Assembly: GCA_040904765.1 (NCBI GenBank)
Contig: JBBDST010000037.1
Span: forward strand, 1 to 29,598
Direction of reading: 5' to 3'
DNA length: 29,598 nucleotides
From: JBBDST01 sp040904765
GTDB taxonomy: Bacteria; Actinomycetota; Nitriliruptoria; Nitriliruptorales; Nitriliruptoraceae
Shown here in pieces: positions 13,013-22,235 of the stretch. The notes under the pieces are model-generated. The model worked only from the letters and a program-made list of their open reading frames with translations, was not told where the DNA came from and ran no database searches. Positions within the stretch are counted from its first letter, which is position 1. Each line of letters begins with the position of its first letter. A program made the position numbers and the translations under genes.

Positions 13013-14926
13013 TTACGACGTTACTGATCCTGCATGTGACGTCTCAGATCCGACCGGCTCATCATCGTCACCTTCAGCCACCGGTTCGTTAATCCAGCCA
13101 TACAAACCGATAACCAGCCAGAGTGCACCAACGCCTAACAGCCACGGATTTGCAAACACCATGCCATAGCCGACAGGGATGTATCCAAGCGAGTGCACCA
13201 GCGGCCAGTACGACGGGTCTGGCATGTGGATGTGTTCATCCGCATGCGTAGCAACGTCATGCTCTTCAGCCGCTCCAGCAGGAACTTTGATCGCCTGCCC
13301 CGCGTCGTCCTCGGCATACTTGCGGTGCCAGAACTCGTCACGGTGGGTCACTGTCGGGATGCTGTAGAAGTTTACGTGCGGGGTTGGCGAATCCGTCATC
13401 CACTCGAGCGTGCGTGCATCCCACGGGTCGTTGCCACTTGGCGTGCCTGATTTGATGCTTTTAATCAGGTTGAACAAGAACACGAGCGCTGAGGCGAACA
13501 AGATCAGGTAGCCGACTGTGCTCAACAAGTTGTACAGCTCGACGGTCGACCCAAGTTCGCCTGGCAGCACCGCGGTACGTCGGGGTTGACCCAACAGGCC
13601 GGACATGTGCATCGGACCAAACGTCAAGTTGAACCCAACCAGCCAAGTCCAAAAATGCATCTTGCCAAGCGATTCGCTCATCATCTTGCCGGTCACTTTG
13701 GGAAACCAGTAGTAGATCCCGGCAATGAGACCAAACAGGGCACCACCAAACAAGACGTAGTGGAAGTGTGCAACCACAAAGTAGGTGTCGTGCTGCTGGG
13801 CGTTGTGCGGCACGATCGCGTGCATGACACCCGACAGGCCGCCGATGGTAAACATCGACACGAACCCGATACTAAACAGCATGGGGGTGGTGAACCGCAG
13901 CTTGCCGCCCCACATCGTAAACACCCAGTTGAAAATTTTGATACCGGTAGGTACGGCGATGAACATCGTCACCAGGCCAAACGCCGACCGAGCTACGGGA
14001 CCCATTGCGGTGGTGAACATGTGGTGGGCCCACACACCAAAACCGATAAAGCCGATAGCTGCACCGGCGAACACGACTGCGGCGTAACCAAACAGCGGTT
14101 TGCGTGAGCCAACCGGCAGAATCTCTGACACGATCCCCATAGCTGGCAGAATCATGATGTACACCTCAGGGTGCCCAAACAGCCAGAACAGATGCTGATA
14201 CAGCATCGGATCGCCACCGGTTGCCGGTTCAAAGAACTGGGCGCCAAGCACCGTGTCCGCGCCAAGCATGAACAGCGCAACGGTGATAATCGGCAGGGCA
14301 AACAGCAACAAGAAGTTGGTGACAAGCGACATCCACACAAACACGGGCATGCGCATAAAGGTCATGCCTGGTGCCCGCATGTTCAAAATAGTGACGATGA
14401 AATTCACCGCGGCAGCCAACGAACTAACCCCAAGTACGGCAAGGCCAACCACATAAAACGACATGTTGGCGATCGCGTCAGTCGACAGCGGCGGATAGGC
14501 CACCCAACTCGAGTTTGGTGCGCCACCCAAGAAAAACGATGAGTACAGCAGAATGCCACCGAACAGGTACAGCCAGTAGCTGTAGGCGTTCAGGCGCGGG
14601 AATGCGACGTCACGTGAGCCGATCATCAACGGAATCAGATAGTTGAAAAACGCAGCCGACAGCGGCATGACCACCAGGAACACCATGGTGATGCCATGCA
14701 TCGTAAAGAACTGGTTGTACATCTCCGGGCTCAACACGCTGAGTTCGGCTTGCGATAGCTGCCAGCGCACAAAACCGGCTTCAACCCCACCAAAGAAAAA
14801 GAATGCGAGGACGGTGAAGAAGTACATCACCCCGATCTTCTTATGGTCAGTAGTCGTCAACCAGGCAGTAAACCCCGTCTGGGCAGACGGACGCCCGCTG
14901 TAACGCGTTTTCTCCGCGGTAGCCAT
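13013..14926 (-). CDS. ctaD: Cytochrome c oxidase subunit I (A-type heme-copper oxidase)
   Basis: The catalytic, proton-pumping subunit that reduces O2 to water at heme a3-CuB. All metal ligands are readable: His77 and His389 for heme a, His387 for heme a3 (VVAHFHYV), and His252, His301 and His302 for CuB. The cross-linked Tyr256 and the D-channel glutamate Glu254 occur in GHPEVYI, which marks an A1-type enzyme; the K-channel lysine is probably Lys330 (TGIKIFNW). At 637 residues it is longer than the roughly 570 of mycobacterial CtaD. The extra C-terminus carries an acidic loop and one or two more hydrophobic segments (YGMVFANPWLLGVGALWLVI), as in some caa3 oxidases. ATG 14926 follows AAGGAG. 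Confidence 0.98.
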   Translation of the reverse strand: MATAEKTRYSGRPSAQTGFTAWLTTTDHKKIGVMYFFTVLAFFFFGGVEAGFVRWQLSQAELSVLSPEMYNQFFTMHGITMVFLVVMPLSAAFFNYLIPLMIGSRDVAFPRLNAYSYWLYLFGGILLYSSFFLGGAPNSSWVAYPPLSTDAIANMSFYVVGLAVLGVSSLAAAVNFIVTILNMRAPGMTFMRMPVFVWMSLVTNFLLLFALPIITVALFMLGADTVLGAQFFEPATGGDPMLYQHLFWLFGHPEVYIMILPAMGIVSEILPVGSRKPLFGYAAVVFAGAAIGFIGFGVWAHHMFTTAMGPVARSAFGLVTMFIAVPTGIKIFNWVFTMWGGKLRFTTPMLFSIGFVSMFTIGGLSGVMHAIVPHNAQQHDTYFVVAHFHYVLFGGALFGLIAGIYYWFPKVTGKMMSESLGKMHFWTWLVGFNLTFGPMHMSGLLGQPRRTAVLPGELGSTVELYNLLSTVGYLILFASALVFLFNLIKSIKSGTPSGNDPWDARTLEWMTDSPTPHVNFYSIPTVTHRDEFWHRKYAEDDAGQAIKVPAGAAEEHDVATHADEHIHMPDPSYWPLVHSLGYIPVGYGMVFANPWLLGVGALWLVIGLYGWINEPVAEGDDDEPVGSETSHAGSVTS

Positions 14927-14976
14927 AGCGCACTTTCTCCTTAATGAGGCGGGGGACCAAACGACAATGCGTCAGA

Positions 14977-16077
14977 TCAGCGAAGCGTAAGCAGGTACGC
15001 AACCAGCGCGTCGAGCTCACCTTCAGTCAAATTCAGGTTCGGCATACCGATCCCGTTCGACTCATACTGCATCGGTTTGAGCGAATCAGGATCCTGCAAC
15101 CACTGGCGCAACGTCGCTTCATCGAGATCTTCAATCGCGCCAAGGAACTCTTGGCGCGACATCAAGTGCGTCAAGTCTGGGCCGACAGCCGCACGCCTCT
15201 GCCCGTCACCTTCCCACACCTGGTGACATGAAGCACACGCCTTGCGGTCACCCAAGTCGTGAAACAACTCACGACCTTGGCCTTCTGGTGTGCCGGCAGC
15301 CGGAAGCACGGCAGCTGCCTGCTGGCTTTCTACCCAACTGGCAAAGTCTGCGGCGCTCAGCGCTTCGACACGGGCACGCATGTTGGCGTGCGACAGCCCG
15401 CAGTATTCGGCGCACTGACCGATATAGCGGCCAGGTTCATCGGCTTCGATATTCAAATAGGTGGTGTGATTCGGCAGCATGTCTTGCTTGCCGGCCAGAC
15501 GGGGAACCCAAAACGAGTGAATGACGGCCTGATCTTGAGCGCGACCGGGGTCACCGGAACGCATCTCCAGACGGACCGGGGTGCCAGCCGGAATTGCGAA
15601 CTCGTTAGCCGTGTAAATGTCGTAATCGGGGTAGTAATACTCAAACCACCAGCGGTGACCGATGACATGAACCGTCATAAATTCCTCGTCAGGTTCATCC
15701 ATCGTCTCAAACACAAGTTGCACTGTCGGTGCGGCAATCACCGCAAGAATGACAGCCGGGATGATGGTCCAAAGAATTTCCAGACGGGTATTGCCATGCA
15801 CCTGCTTGGGTAACGAACCGTCGTCATCTTTGCGGGTACGAAACTTCACGACCGAGAAGATGATTAGGCCCTGCACAAACACCAACACGACTGCCGCGAT
15901 ACCTATCACGATCAAAATAAGATCGTGCGGCGCCTGCGCATACGGGCCAGCCGGGTCGAGTGCGTTTTGCTCACCGGAACAAGCCGAAAGCACTGCAACA
16001 CCGAACACCGCTAGGACGGCACGCCAAAGGTGGGTAGCTAAGCCGGTGTGGTGACGTGACTTAGGATGCTCACGCAC
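14977..16077 (-). CDS. ctaC: Cytochrome c oxidase subunit II with fused cytochrome c domain (caa3 type)
   Basis: The entry subunit for electrons. The 366-residue lipoprotein has lipobox LSAC (Cys33), two membrane helices (about 52-80 and 102-122) and an extracytoplasmic cupredoxin domain. Its CuA ligands are His187 and, in CAEYCGLSHANM, Cys222, Cys226, His230 and Met233. A C-terminal cytochrome c domain (about 265-366) follows, with heme motif CASCH (Cys281, Cys284, His285) and axial Met345 in GMPNL. The fusion makes this a caa3-type oxidase. GTG 16077 is chosen because GAGGAG lies 7 bases upstream. First gene of ctaC-D-E-F-cupredoxin; the 160 bases upstream (16078-16238) hold no gene and presumably the operon promoter, which I could not pin down. 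Confidence 0.97.
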   Translation of the reverse strand: MREHPKSRHHTGLATHLWRAVLAVFGVAVLSACSGEQNALDPAGPYAQAPHDLILIVIGIAAVVLVFVQGLIIFSVVKFRTRKDDDGSLPKQVHGNTRLEILWTIIPAVILAVIAAPTVQLVFETMDEPDEEFMTVHVIGHRWWFEYYYPDYDIYTANEFAIPAGTPVRLEMRSGDPGRAQDQAVIHSFWVPRLAGKQDMLPNHTTYLNIEADEPGRYIGQCAEYCGLSHANMRARVEALSAADFASWVESQQAAAVLPAAGTPEGQGRELFHDLGDRKACASCHQVWEGDGQRRAAVGPDLTHLMSRQEFLGAIEDLDEATLRQWLQDPDSLKPMQYESNGIGMPNLNLTEGELDALVAYLLTLR

Positions 16078-16238
16078 TGTGACGTCTCCTCGGTAATTCT
16101 TTGAACGCGACACGAAAATTAGCGTGCGCGCTACCTCAACGTTGCATCACCCGGTGCGAGACAACGGTAAAGCCGGTGCCGTCTGCAACAGCACACCCGT
16201 GCGCAAAGGGTAGCCGGTTGTGACTGCCAATCGGCAAC

Positions 16239-17012
16239 TCAAGGCTCCCACCGAAACGTCTTCGATGCAAAGACAACCGCAGCAACACCCCAGCCGGCCA
16301 GCGCCACGACCGCAGACCATTGGGTTGCGACCCCATCGAGTGCCCCACGCAGCAGGGTTGTCAACGCACCAACAGGCAGCAGATTGCCAAACGTAGCCAT
16401 CGCATCTGGCAGCGCGTCACTAGAGAACGTGGCCCCACTCACCACCAAAAACAACAAAAAAGCGGCGTTGGTGATGGCAAGGGTTGCTTCGGCCCGTACC
16501 GCACCAGCCAACGCCAAGCCAAGGGCAGTCATCGTTAACGCGCCAAACACAACAAACACCGGCACGAGCACCAAGCCGGCGGTAGGCCGCCATGACAACA
16601 CGCCGATCGCAAGAATAAACACGAGTACGACCTGCACACTCAAAATCAGCGCTACGGCGCCACCTTTAGCGAGCAGAAAAGCACTTCGTGGCAGTGGGGT
16701 GCCACCGATGCGTTTCAGCACCCCATATTTGCGTTCAAACGCCGTCTGGATCGCCACTGCCACAAGCCCCGTGGCGGCCACCGAAATGCTCAACACCCCC
16801 GGTACGAGAAACGACACCGCGTCACGTTCCCCCGTTGGCAACACATCCACCAGCGAAAAAAACCCGAGAATGCCAAGTGGGATACCAAGAATGACAACCA
16901 GGCTTTCCGGGGCGCGAAGCAGCAACCGAAACTCCATCATCGCCTGCGCCAAAGTGGCTTTCACATACGGCGTACTGCGCAACACCACCGTCTGGGCCGG
17001 CACTTGCTTCAC
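16239..17012 (-). CDS. ABC-2 type exporter permease (DrrB-like)
   Basis: A 257-residue membrane protein of the ABC-2 permease family with about six hydrophobic segments. FERKYGVLKRIGGTPLPRSAFLLAK, following the second helix, is the typical cytoplasmic motif of DrrB/NodJ-type permeases. The segment NLLPVGALTTLLRGALDG near the C-terminus is likewise family-typical. It starts with GTG 17012, with GGAGG 7 bases upstream, and the start overlaps the TGA of the ATPase gene (GTGA). It pairs with that ATPase as an exporter of unknown substrate. It is followed, after 160 bases, by the oxidase operon on the same strand. Confidence 0.9.
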   Translation of the reverse strand: MKQVPAQTVVLRSTPYVKATLAQAMMEFRLLLRAPESLVVILGIPLGILGFFSLVDVLPTGERDAVSFLVPGVLSISVAATGLVAVAIQTAFERKYGVLKRIGGTPLPRSAFLLAKGGAVALILSVQVVLVFILAIGVLSWRPTAGLVLVPVFVVFGALTMTALGLALAGAVRAEATLAITNAAFLLFLVVSGATFSSDALPDAMATFGNLLPVGALTTLLRGALDGVATQWSAVVALAGWGVAAVVFASKTFRWEP

Positions 17013-17932
17013 GAGGACACCTCCTGGGCAGGCTGTCCGGTAAGACGGAAAAACACGTCTTCAAGATTTGCTGTGCCCGTCTGCCACTGTTCAACAACAA
17101 TGTCATGCTGGGCGGCATACCCCGCCAAAGAAGCAAACAGTGACGGCGAATTCGACCCGGCAATCACATAGCGTCCCGGCGTGTCTTCACTCACCGGCAC
17201 ACCCACCACTGCGGTCAGTGCCGCCACGTCAAGACCCGTTTGCGCCGTGAACTGCACATGCGACGTGTGCGTTTGCATCAACGCCTGCGGCGTATCGACC
17301 GTCAGCAGACGACCATGATCGATGATGGCAACCCGGTCAGCCAGCCGTTCAGCCTCATCCAACAGATGCGTTGACAAAACAATCGTGACCCCGTCACGTT
17401 TGAGTTCTTGCACAAACTCCCAAGTGAGCCGGCGTGCCCCTGGGTCAAGTCCAGCGGTAGGTTCATCCAAAAATACGATCAGGGGCCGACCGACCACTGC
17501 CAACGCCAACGACAGACGCTGTTTCTGTCCGCCAGAAAGGTCACGAAAACGCACTTTGACCTGATCGTGCAACCCGACCCGTTCCAAAAGCTCGTCAATG
17601 TCACGCGGATCACGATAGAAACTGGCAAATAATGCCATCATCTCGCGTGGTTTCGCTGACGGATACACCCCACCGTCCTGCAACATCAGCCCAACAAGTG
17701 GCCGCAACTGCCGCTGGTCCTTATACGGGTCAAACCCAAGCACCCGAACAGAACCTTCATCGGGCCGGCGAAACCCTTCACAACACTCGATCGTCGTTGT
17801 TTTGCCGGCACCGTTGGGACCGAGCAGGGCCAGCGTTTCGCCTTGATGCACGGTTAACGACAAACCATCGACCGCACGTTTAGCCCCGTAATGTTTCACG
17901 AGGCCATCCAGTGCAATTGCGGCCAACACCAT
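17009..17932 (-). CDS. ABC-2 type exporter ATP-binding protein (CcmA/DrrA-like)
   Basis: A 307-residue ABC ATPase with Walker A GPNGAGKT (38-45), signature LSGGQKQR (132-139), Walker B LIVFLDEPTAGLDP (151-164) and H-loop STH. The C-terminal domain ends in ANLEDVFFRLTG, the usual closing motif of CcmA/DrrA-type exporter ATPases. ATG 17932 is supported by AAGGA 7 bases upstream; the ORF continues upstream without support. Its stop overlaps the permease start. The gene is divergent from prmA, with 161 bases between them that hold both promoters; no clear elements were found there. Confidence 0.93.
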   Translation of the reverse strand: MVLAAIALDGLVKHYGAKRAVDGLSLTVHQGETLALLGPNGAGKTTTIECCEGFRRPDEGSVRVLGFDPYKDQRQLRPLVGLMLQDGGVYPSAKPREMMALFASFYRDPRDIDELLERVGLHDQVKVRFRDLSGGQKQRLSLALAVVGRPLIVFLDEPTAGLDPGARRLTWEFVQELKRDGVTIVLSTHLLDEAERLADRVAIIDHGRLLTVDTPQALMQTHTSHVQFTAQTGLDVAALTAVVGVPVSEDTPGRYVIAGSNSPSLFASLAGYAAQHDIVVEQWQTGTANLEDVFFRLTGQPAQEVSS

Positions 17933-18093
17933 GCGTCCGTCCTTACCCAACCTCACCGCCCCACACGAGACAGCATCGCCAAAGCGTAGCCCTGCCAGCC
18001 AAACTGCTGCACGCCACCCTCGACGCTTACACTGACGCAACACCTTCGAGCGCAACGTTCGTCAACTGCCGGAACAACGGAAAGTTTGACTGC

Positions 18094-18933
18094 ATGTCTG
18101 ACCTGTCCGACCACTACCGGCTAAACGTAAGTGTTCGCTACGACGAACACGACCTGGTGTCGGCATGGCTGTTTAGCGCCGGCGCGCTTGGCGTCGTCAC
18201 CACCAACGACACGCTTACCGCATGGTTTGCCACACCCGCATTCACACCAACCCCGCTGCCCAGGCCCCAAGCACTTGCCAGCCTTGACGACACAGCGTTT
18301 ACCCTTGAGCCGGCGTACGACTGGCACGCCGCTTGGGTGGCCACTATCAGTCCGGTTACCGTGGGCCGATTTGTGATCACGCCCGCCTGGCTAGTGAACG
18401 ATCTTGTCGACGACCCAGCCGTCATCACCCTCATTGTCGATCCGGCCCAAGCGTTTGGCAGCGGCCATCACGCCACCACTGCGATGTGTCTTGAACTGCT
18501 CGAAGAAACGGCTGCAGCAAATACAGACACCCCGTGGCGGGTTGCCGACGTTGGCTGTGGCACCGGCGTGCTTGGCATTGCCGCCGCCAAACTTGGCGCG
18601 CAAGTCGAAGCAGTCGACACCGATCTGGTAGCGGTGAACGTGACGAGCGAAAACGCCACCACCAACCAAGTTCGCATTACCGTCAATCACGGCAGTGTCG
18701 ATCAACTCACCATCCGGCCGCATACGCTGGTAGCCAACCTGTTGAGCGACACAATTATTGGTCTGGCTGACCAGCTTGTGGCCGCACCAACCAAGGATCT
18801 GATTGTGAGCGGGATTAGTCGCGACCATTTCGACCGGGTGCATGACTGTCTGGCACCGTTGACCGGAAACGCACGAACCGTGCGGGAACGTGACGGCTGG
18901 ATCGCCGCGCAATTCACTACAGCGAAACGATGA
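18094..18933 (+). CDS. prmA: Ribosomal protein L11 methyltransferase
   Basis: PrmA trimethylates ribosomal protein L11 using S-adenosylmethionine. The 279-residue protein has a short N-terminal substrate-recognition domain, the linker motif DPAQAFGSGHHATT (117-129) that is characteristic of PrmA, and a Rossmann methyltransferase domain with motif I DVGCGTGVLG (152-161). TLVANLLSD corresponds to the catalytic-loop motif (N/D-[IL]-L family pattern). The N-terminal domain looks shorter and more divergent than in E. coli PrmA, as often in actinobacteria. The ATG at 18094 has GGAAAG about 9 bases upstream; in-frame ATGs further upstream would run into the ABC gene's promoter region. Its stop overlaps the next gene (ATGA). 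Confidence 0.9.
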   Translation: MSDLSDHYRLNVSVRYDEHDLVSAWLFSAGALGVVTTNDTLTAWFATPAFTPTPLPRPQALASLDDTAFTLEPAYDWHAAWVATISPVTVGRFVITPAWLVNDLVDDPAVITLIVDPAQAFGSGHHATTAMCLELLEETAAANTDTPWRVADVGCGTGVLGIAAAKLGAQVEAVDTDLVAVNVTSENATTNQVRITVNHGSVDQLTIRPHTLVANLLSDTIIGLADQLVAAPTKDLIVSGISRDHFDRVHDCLAPLTGNARTVRERDGWIAAQFTTAKR

Positions 18934-19631
18934 TGCTGCTTTCACCTACAAGACGACCACACAGGCGCATCCTGTCCAGTTTTTTGGTGCTCATCGCCAC
19001 GGTGATCATGGCCGGCTGCGCTGAACCACACATCCCCCAAGGTGACGCATCACCGCCCGATACGCCACTGCGCGAAACAGCCGACGTCGACCCGCTCGAC
19101 AAAGCCCTCGATGATGCCGTTGACCTGCTGATCACCGCCCTTGACGACATCAACAATCTTTTGGCAACGGACGCAACTGAGCGTGACACGCTTCATACCA
19201 GCGGCCAAACTGCCCTCGAACTGCTCGTGTTTGCCAACGACGCCGTGTTTCCATCAGCTCGACCCGAAACGGAACGTAACGCCACCGGCAACGACCGCCT
19301 AACCGTCGTGATGAACGCCGCCCGGGCGTCTGGTAGCCACCGTGGCGACATGGTGATGAACGCGTTACGTGACACGCTGGCCGGCGACCTTGGCAGTTGG
19401 GAACGTGACCCTGTTGGCATGCGAACAACCGCGCTCAGCGCCTATGGCGCAACTTTTGAGACAACCAAAGATGCGGTTGCCACCCTGCCTGCCGATGGCA
19501 TGCGCGCCGTTGCCTGGATCGCATTTGCGGTGAACCACGACTCGCCGGAAGTGATCAAAGACGCGTTCATCACGGCCCAAACCCATCTTGAAATTGTCAC
19601 GTTTAGCGTACGTGCAGCCAACGCCACGTGA
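18930..19631 (+). CDS. Lipoprotein of unknown function between prmA and an RNA methyltransferase gene
   Basis: A 233-residue protein with a basic N-terminus, a hydrophobic core and the lipobox VIMAGC (Cys30), so it is predicted to be a membrane-anchored lipoprotein on the outer face. The mature part is mostly helical: an acidic amphipathic stretch of Leu/Asp heptads (LDKALDDAVDLLITALDDINNLL, about 56-78) could form a coiled coil. The rest is rich in Ala and has no cysteine or metal motif. I do not recognise a family. ATG 18930 overlaps the prmA stop and its own stop overlaps the following GTG, so it is translationally coupled at both ends to cytoplasmic RNA/ribosome modification enzymes. Confidence 0.8.
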   Translation: MMLLSPTRRPHRRILSSFLVLIATVIMAGCAEPHIPQGDASPPDTPLRETADVDPLDKALDDAVDLLITALDDINNLLATDATERDTLHTSGQTALELLVFANDAVFPSARPETERNATGNDRLTVVMNAARASGSHRGDMVMNALRDTLAGDLGSWERDPVGMRTTALSAYGATFETTKDAVATLPADGMRAVAWIAFAVNHDSPEVIKDAFITAQTHLEIVTFSVRAANAT

Positions 19632-20851
19632 GTAACACTCACCGTATCGTCATCGACGGGATCGCCCATGGCGGCGACGGGGTCGGCCGGCTTGATGGCA
19701 AGGCTGTGTTTATTCCGGGCGCACTGCCCGGCGAAACCGTCACGGTTGAACTCACCCAACAACGGCCTCGCTACGCCAGAGGACGCCTTACTGCGGTGAT
19801 TACCCCGGCACCCGAACGGGTCGCTGCGCCGTGTCCACATGTTGCACGCTGCGGCGGCTGTGACTTCCAGCACGTCAGCCTTGACGGGCAAGCCGCCTTG
19901 AAACACCGGATCGTGACCGAACAGTTGACCCGCCTTGGTGGACTCAACGAACCAACCATCACACCCACAGTCAAGGTCAACAACACCGCCAGCTATCGCA
20001 GCCAAACCCGCATGCATGTGACAGACACCGGCGTTTTAGGGTTTTACGCCAAACACACCCACACGGTCGTACCGATCGATCAATGCCTCGTTTTTGATCC
20101 GGCCGTACAACAAGCCCGCGACGAAATCGACGTCGCTGCAGGTGCCGCATCTGTCAGTATCCGAAGTTTTACTGCCGGTAGCGCCAGCGTCACCGTTGAA
20201 CCATCCGCCACCAACCAAACCGCGTTGGCAGACACGGTCAAACGCCTGTCACAACTTGACACGATCACACTCGCCGACACGCCCGATGCGACCACGCTTG
20301 ATGTCGCTGTCGGCAAGCACACGTTTCGTGTGCCAGCCGGCGCCTTTTTTCAGGCAAGCCCTGCCGCAGCAAAAGCCATCACCGACGCGGTGCTTGAACG
20401 AACAGGTGACATCACCAACGCCCGCGTCGCCGATTTGTACGCTGGCATTGGCCTGTTCGCAGTGCCGCTTGCCCACCGCGGCGCACACGTCACCGCAGTC
20501 GAATCTCACCGGGTCGCTGCCCGTGCCGCACGCGCCAACACCCGCGATACGCCAACGCCCGTCACCGTCGTTACCGACACGGTCGAACAGTTTGTCGCAA
20601 GACACGCCGATACGTTTGATGTGGTGGTGCTCGATCCGCCCAGAAGCGGTGCCGGCGCAGACGTGCTTGCCGGCATCGTGGGGCTTAAACCCAAACGCAT
20701 CGTGTATGTGGCATGCGACGTTGCCGCACTAGCCCGTGATACCCGAACGCTGTCAAACCTGGGGTACACGTTTGTTGATGCGACCCCCATTGATGCGTTC
20801 ACGATGACCCATCATGTTGAGGTCGTTGCCGGATTTATCCGCTGCGAATAA
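19628..20851 (+). CDS. 23S rRNA (uracil-5-)-methyltransferase, RlmD/TrmA family with TRAM domain and Fe-S cluster
   Basis: A 407-residue S-adenosylmethionine-dependent RNA m5U methyltransferase. The N-terminal TRAM domain (about 1-60) is followed by the [4Fe-4S] ligand set Cys69, Cys75, Cys78 (CPHVARCGGC) and Cys153 (IDQCLVF), as in RlmD. The catalytic domain has the FFQ motif (240-242), methyltransferase motif ADLYAGIGLFAVPLA (268-282), DPPRSG (336-341), the nucleophile Cys363 in YVACD, and the general-base Glu398 in HHVEVV. All catalytic residues are present. The GTG start overlaps the stop of the lipoprotein gene. The exact target (23S U1939, another 23S site, or tRNA U54) cannot be fixed by sequence alone. 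It ends 5 bases from the convergent MATE gene. Confidence 0.93.
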   Translation: MSNTHRIVIDGIAHGGDGVGRLDGKAVFIPGALPGETVTVELTQQRPRYARGRLTAVITPAPERVAAPCPHVARCGGCDFQHVSLDGQAALKHRIVTEQLTRLGGLNEPTITPTVKVNNTASYRSQTRMHVTDTGVLGFYAKHTHTVVPIDQCLVFDPAVQQARDEIDVAAGAASVSIRSFTAGSASVTVEPSATNQTALADTVKRLSQLDTITLADTPDATTLDVAVGKHTFRVPAGAFFQASPAAAKAITDAVLERTGDITNARVADLYAGIGLFAVPLAHRGAHVTAVESHRVAARAARANTRDTPTPVTVVTDTVEQFVARHADTFDVVVLDPPRSGAGADVLAGIVGLKPKRIVYVACDVAALARDTRTLSNLGYTFVDATPIDAFTMTHHVEVVAGFIRCE

Positions 20852-20856
20852 CCGGC

Positions 20857-22164
20857 TTACGCGCTGATCCCAAACCGCAGCCAGTTGTCGCCGCGAAGAC
20901 GCAGCCACACCGGCACGAAACGCAGCAGCATCAACACTTCCATCGCAACCCACAGGCCAAGCACACCAAAACTGCCGACCACGACAAGCGCGCTGGTCAG
21001 TGCGGCCGATACGGCGGCAACAAGGGTCCAGTTACGCAGGAACCGAAAATCTTCTGCCCCCATCATGATGCCTTCAAGGCTGAACACGGCGCCATTTAAC
21101 GGTTGCATCACCGCAACAAACACCCAAGCGGTGCGTGCCATTGCTATCACGCTGGCATCGTCAGTCAACAGGCGTGGAATTGCCGCCATGCCGGCCAGCA
21201 GCACCAAACCGACCACAACACCGGTGCCGATACCCCACCACAGAAATTCGCGGGCTAAGCGGCGCGCTTCTGTTTCGTCACCCGAACCAAGCGCGCGACC
21301 TACCAGGGTTTGCCCGGCGATTCCTAACCCGTCGAGGGTGAACGCGACCAGCAAGAACAGTTGATACAAAATGTGGTGAGCGGCAGCCGTATCGGCATCG
21401 ATACGGGCAGCCGCAACGGTCACAATCAACAGGCCGGTCAGTAGCGCTCCGGTACGCAAAAACAGGTCACGGGAGACAAACAGCAACGCTAACAGTTCAG
21501 TTTTGTTGGGCCGGCCATGCCCGGTAATGACAAGATTTGTGCGCCGCCACCGGTAGGCGAACGCAACCACGACAAACAGTTCAGCCAGCACCGTGCCCCA
21601 GGCCGCACCGGCGATCCCAAGTCCAAATCCGAACACGAACAAAACCGTCAACACGGCGTTCAATACGTTTGCCCACATCACAATAAACAACGGCGTTTTG
21701 GTGTCAGCAACGCCACGAAACGCGCCATGGCCTACATACCCCAACAACAGCAACGGGACCCCAACGGCACGGATCGACAGGTAGGTGGTAGCCGGGCCGA
21801 TCAGCGCATCAACGGCACCAAGACTGCGAATTATCGTCGGCGCCAACAACAGCAGACCGCCACCGACCATCACACCCAACACGAGCGCTACTTGGATGGC
21901 ATGGCTCACCCGACGCCCAGCCACATCAAGACGGGATGCTCCCACTGCCCTGGCCACCGTCGAAGTGGTACCAAACACGAGAAAGTTAAACACCCACGAC
22001 AAGGTGGTGAACACGGCAACTGCAAGTCCAAGCGCACCGAGTTCGGCAGCACCCAGACGGCCAACTACCGCCGTGTCGACCAGACCTAACAGCGGATCGG
22101 CGATGAGCGTTCCCATAGCCGGTACTGCCAACGCGAGCACGCGGCGATGACGTGTCCATTCCAC
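20857..22164 (-). CDS. MATE-family multidrug/organic cation exporter (DinF-like)
   Basis: A 435-residue membrane protein with twelve hydrophobic segments in two similar halves. The first half starts with LALAVPAMGTLIADPLLGLVDTAVVGRLGAAELGALGLA, the N-terminal MATE signature in which the Asp of LVDTAVVGRLG is typical of the DinF branch. The second half has the matching GLGIAGQTLVGRALGSGDETEARRLA. MATE exporters expel drugs or metabolites using a Na+ or H+ gradient. It starts at GTG 22164 with a weak ribosome-binding site (GAGAAAG, 11 bases upstream). It is convergent with the RNA methyltransferase gene; both stop codons lie between GCTGCG (20841-20846) and CGCAGC (20876-20881). Confidence 0.92.
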   Translation of the reverse strand: MEWTRHRRVLALAVPAMGTLIADPLLGLVDTAVVGRLGAAELGALGLAVAVFTTLSWVFNFLVFGTTSTVARAVGASRLDVAGRRVSHAIQVALVLGVMVGGGLLLLAPTIIRSLGAVDALIGPATTYLSIRAVGVPLLLLGYVGHGAFRGVADTKTPLFIVMWANVLNAVLTVLFVFGFGLGIAGAAWGTVLAELFVVVAFAYRWRRTNLVITGHGRPNKTELLALLFVSRDLFLRTGALLTGLLIVTVAAARIDADTAAAHHILYQLFLLVAFTLDGLGIAGQTLVGRALGSGDETEARRLAREFLWWGIGTGVVVGLVLLAGMAAIPRLLTDDASVIAMARTAWVFVAVMQPLNGAVFSLEGIMMGAEDFRFLRNWTLVAAVSAALTSALVVVGSFGVLGLWVAMEVLMLLRFVPVWLRLRGDNWLRFGISA

Positions 22165-22235
22165 AGCCGTTCACTTTCTCTTCAACTTTGGCGCCAGGCC
22201 GGTAACCGCACCGTGGCTGCTCCCCAACGCAAAGG

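Noticed and set aside
13586..14107. Long plus-strand frame (173 codons) opposite ctaD
   Set aside because: Antisense shadow of a gene with all catalytic residues; its product is Lys/His/Gln-rich with no hydrophobic core or motif, and no ribosome-binding site was seen.
16384..17043. Plus-strand frame of 219 codons opposite the ABC permease
   Set aside because: Shadow of a permease with a strong ribosome-binding site and coupled start; no recognisable domain in the antisense product.
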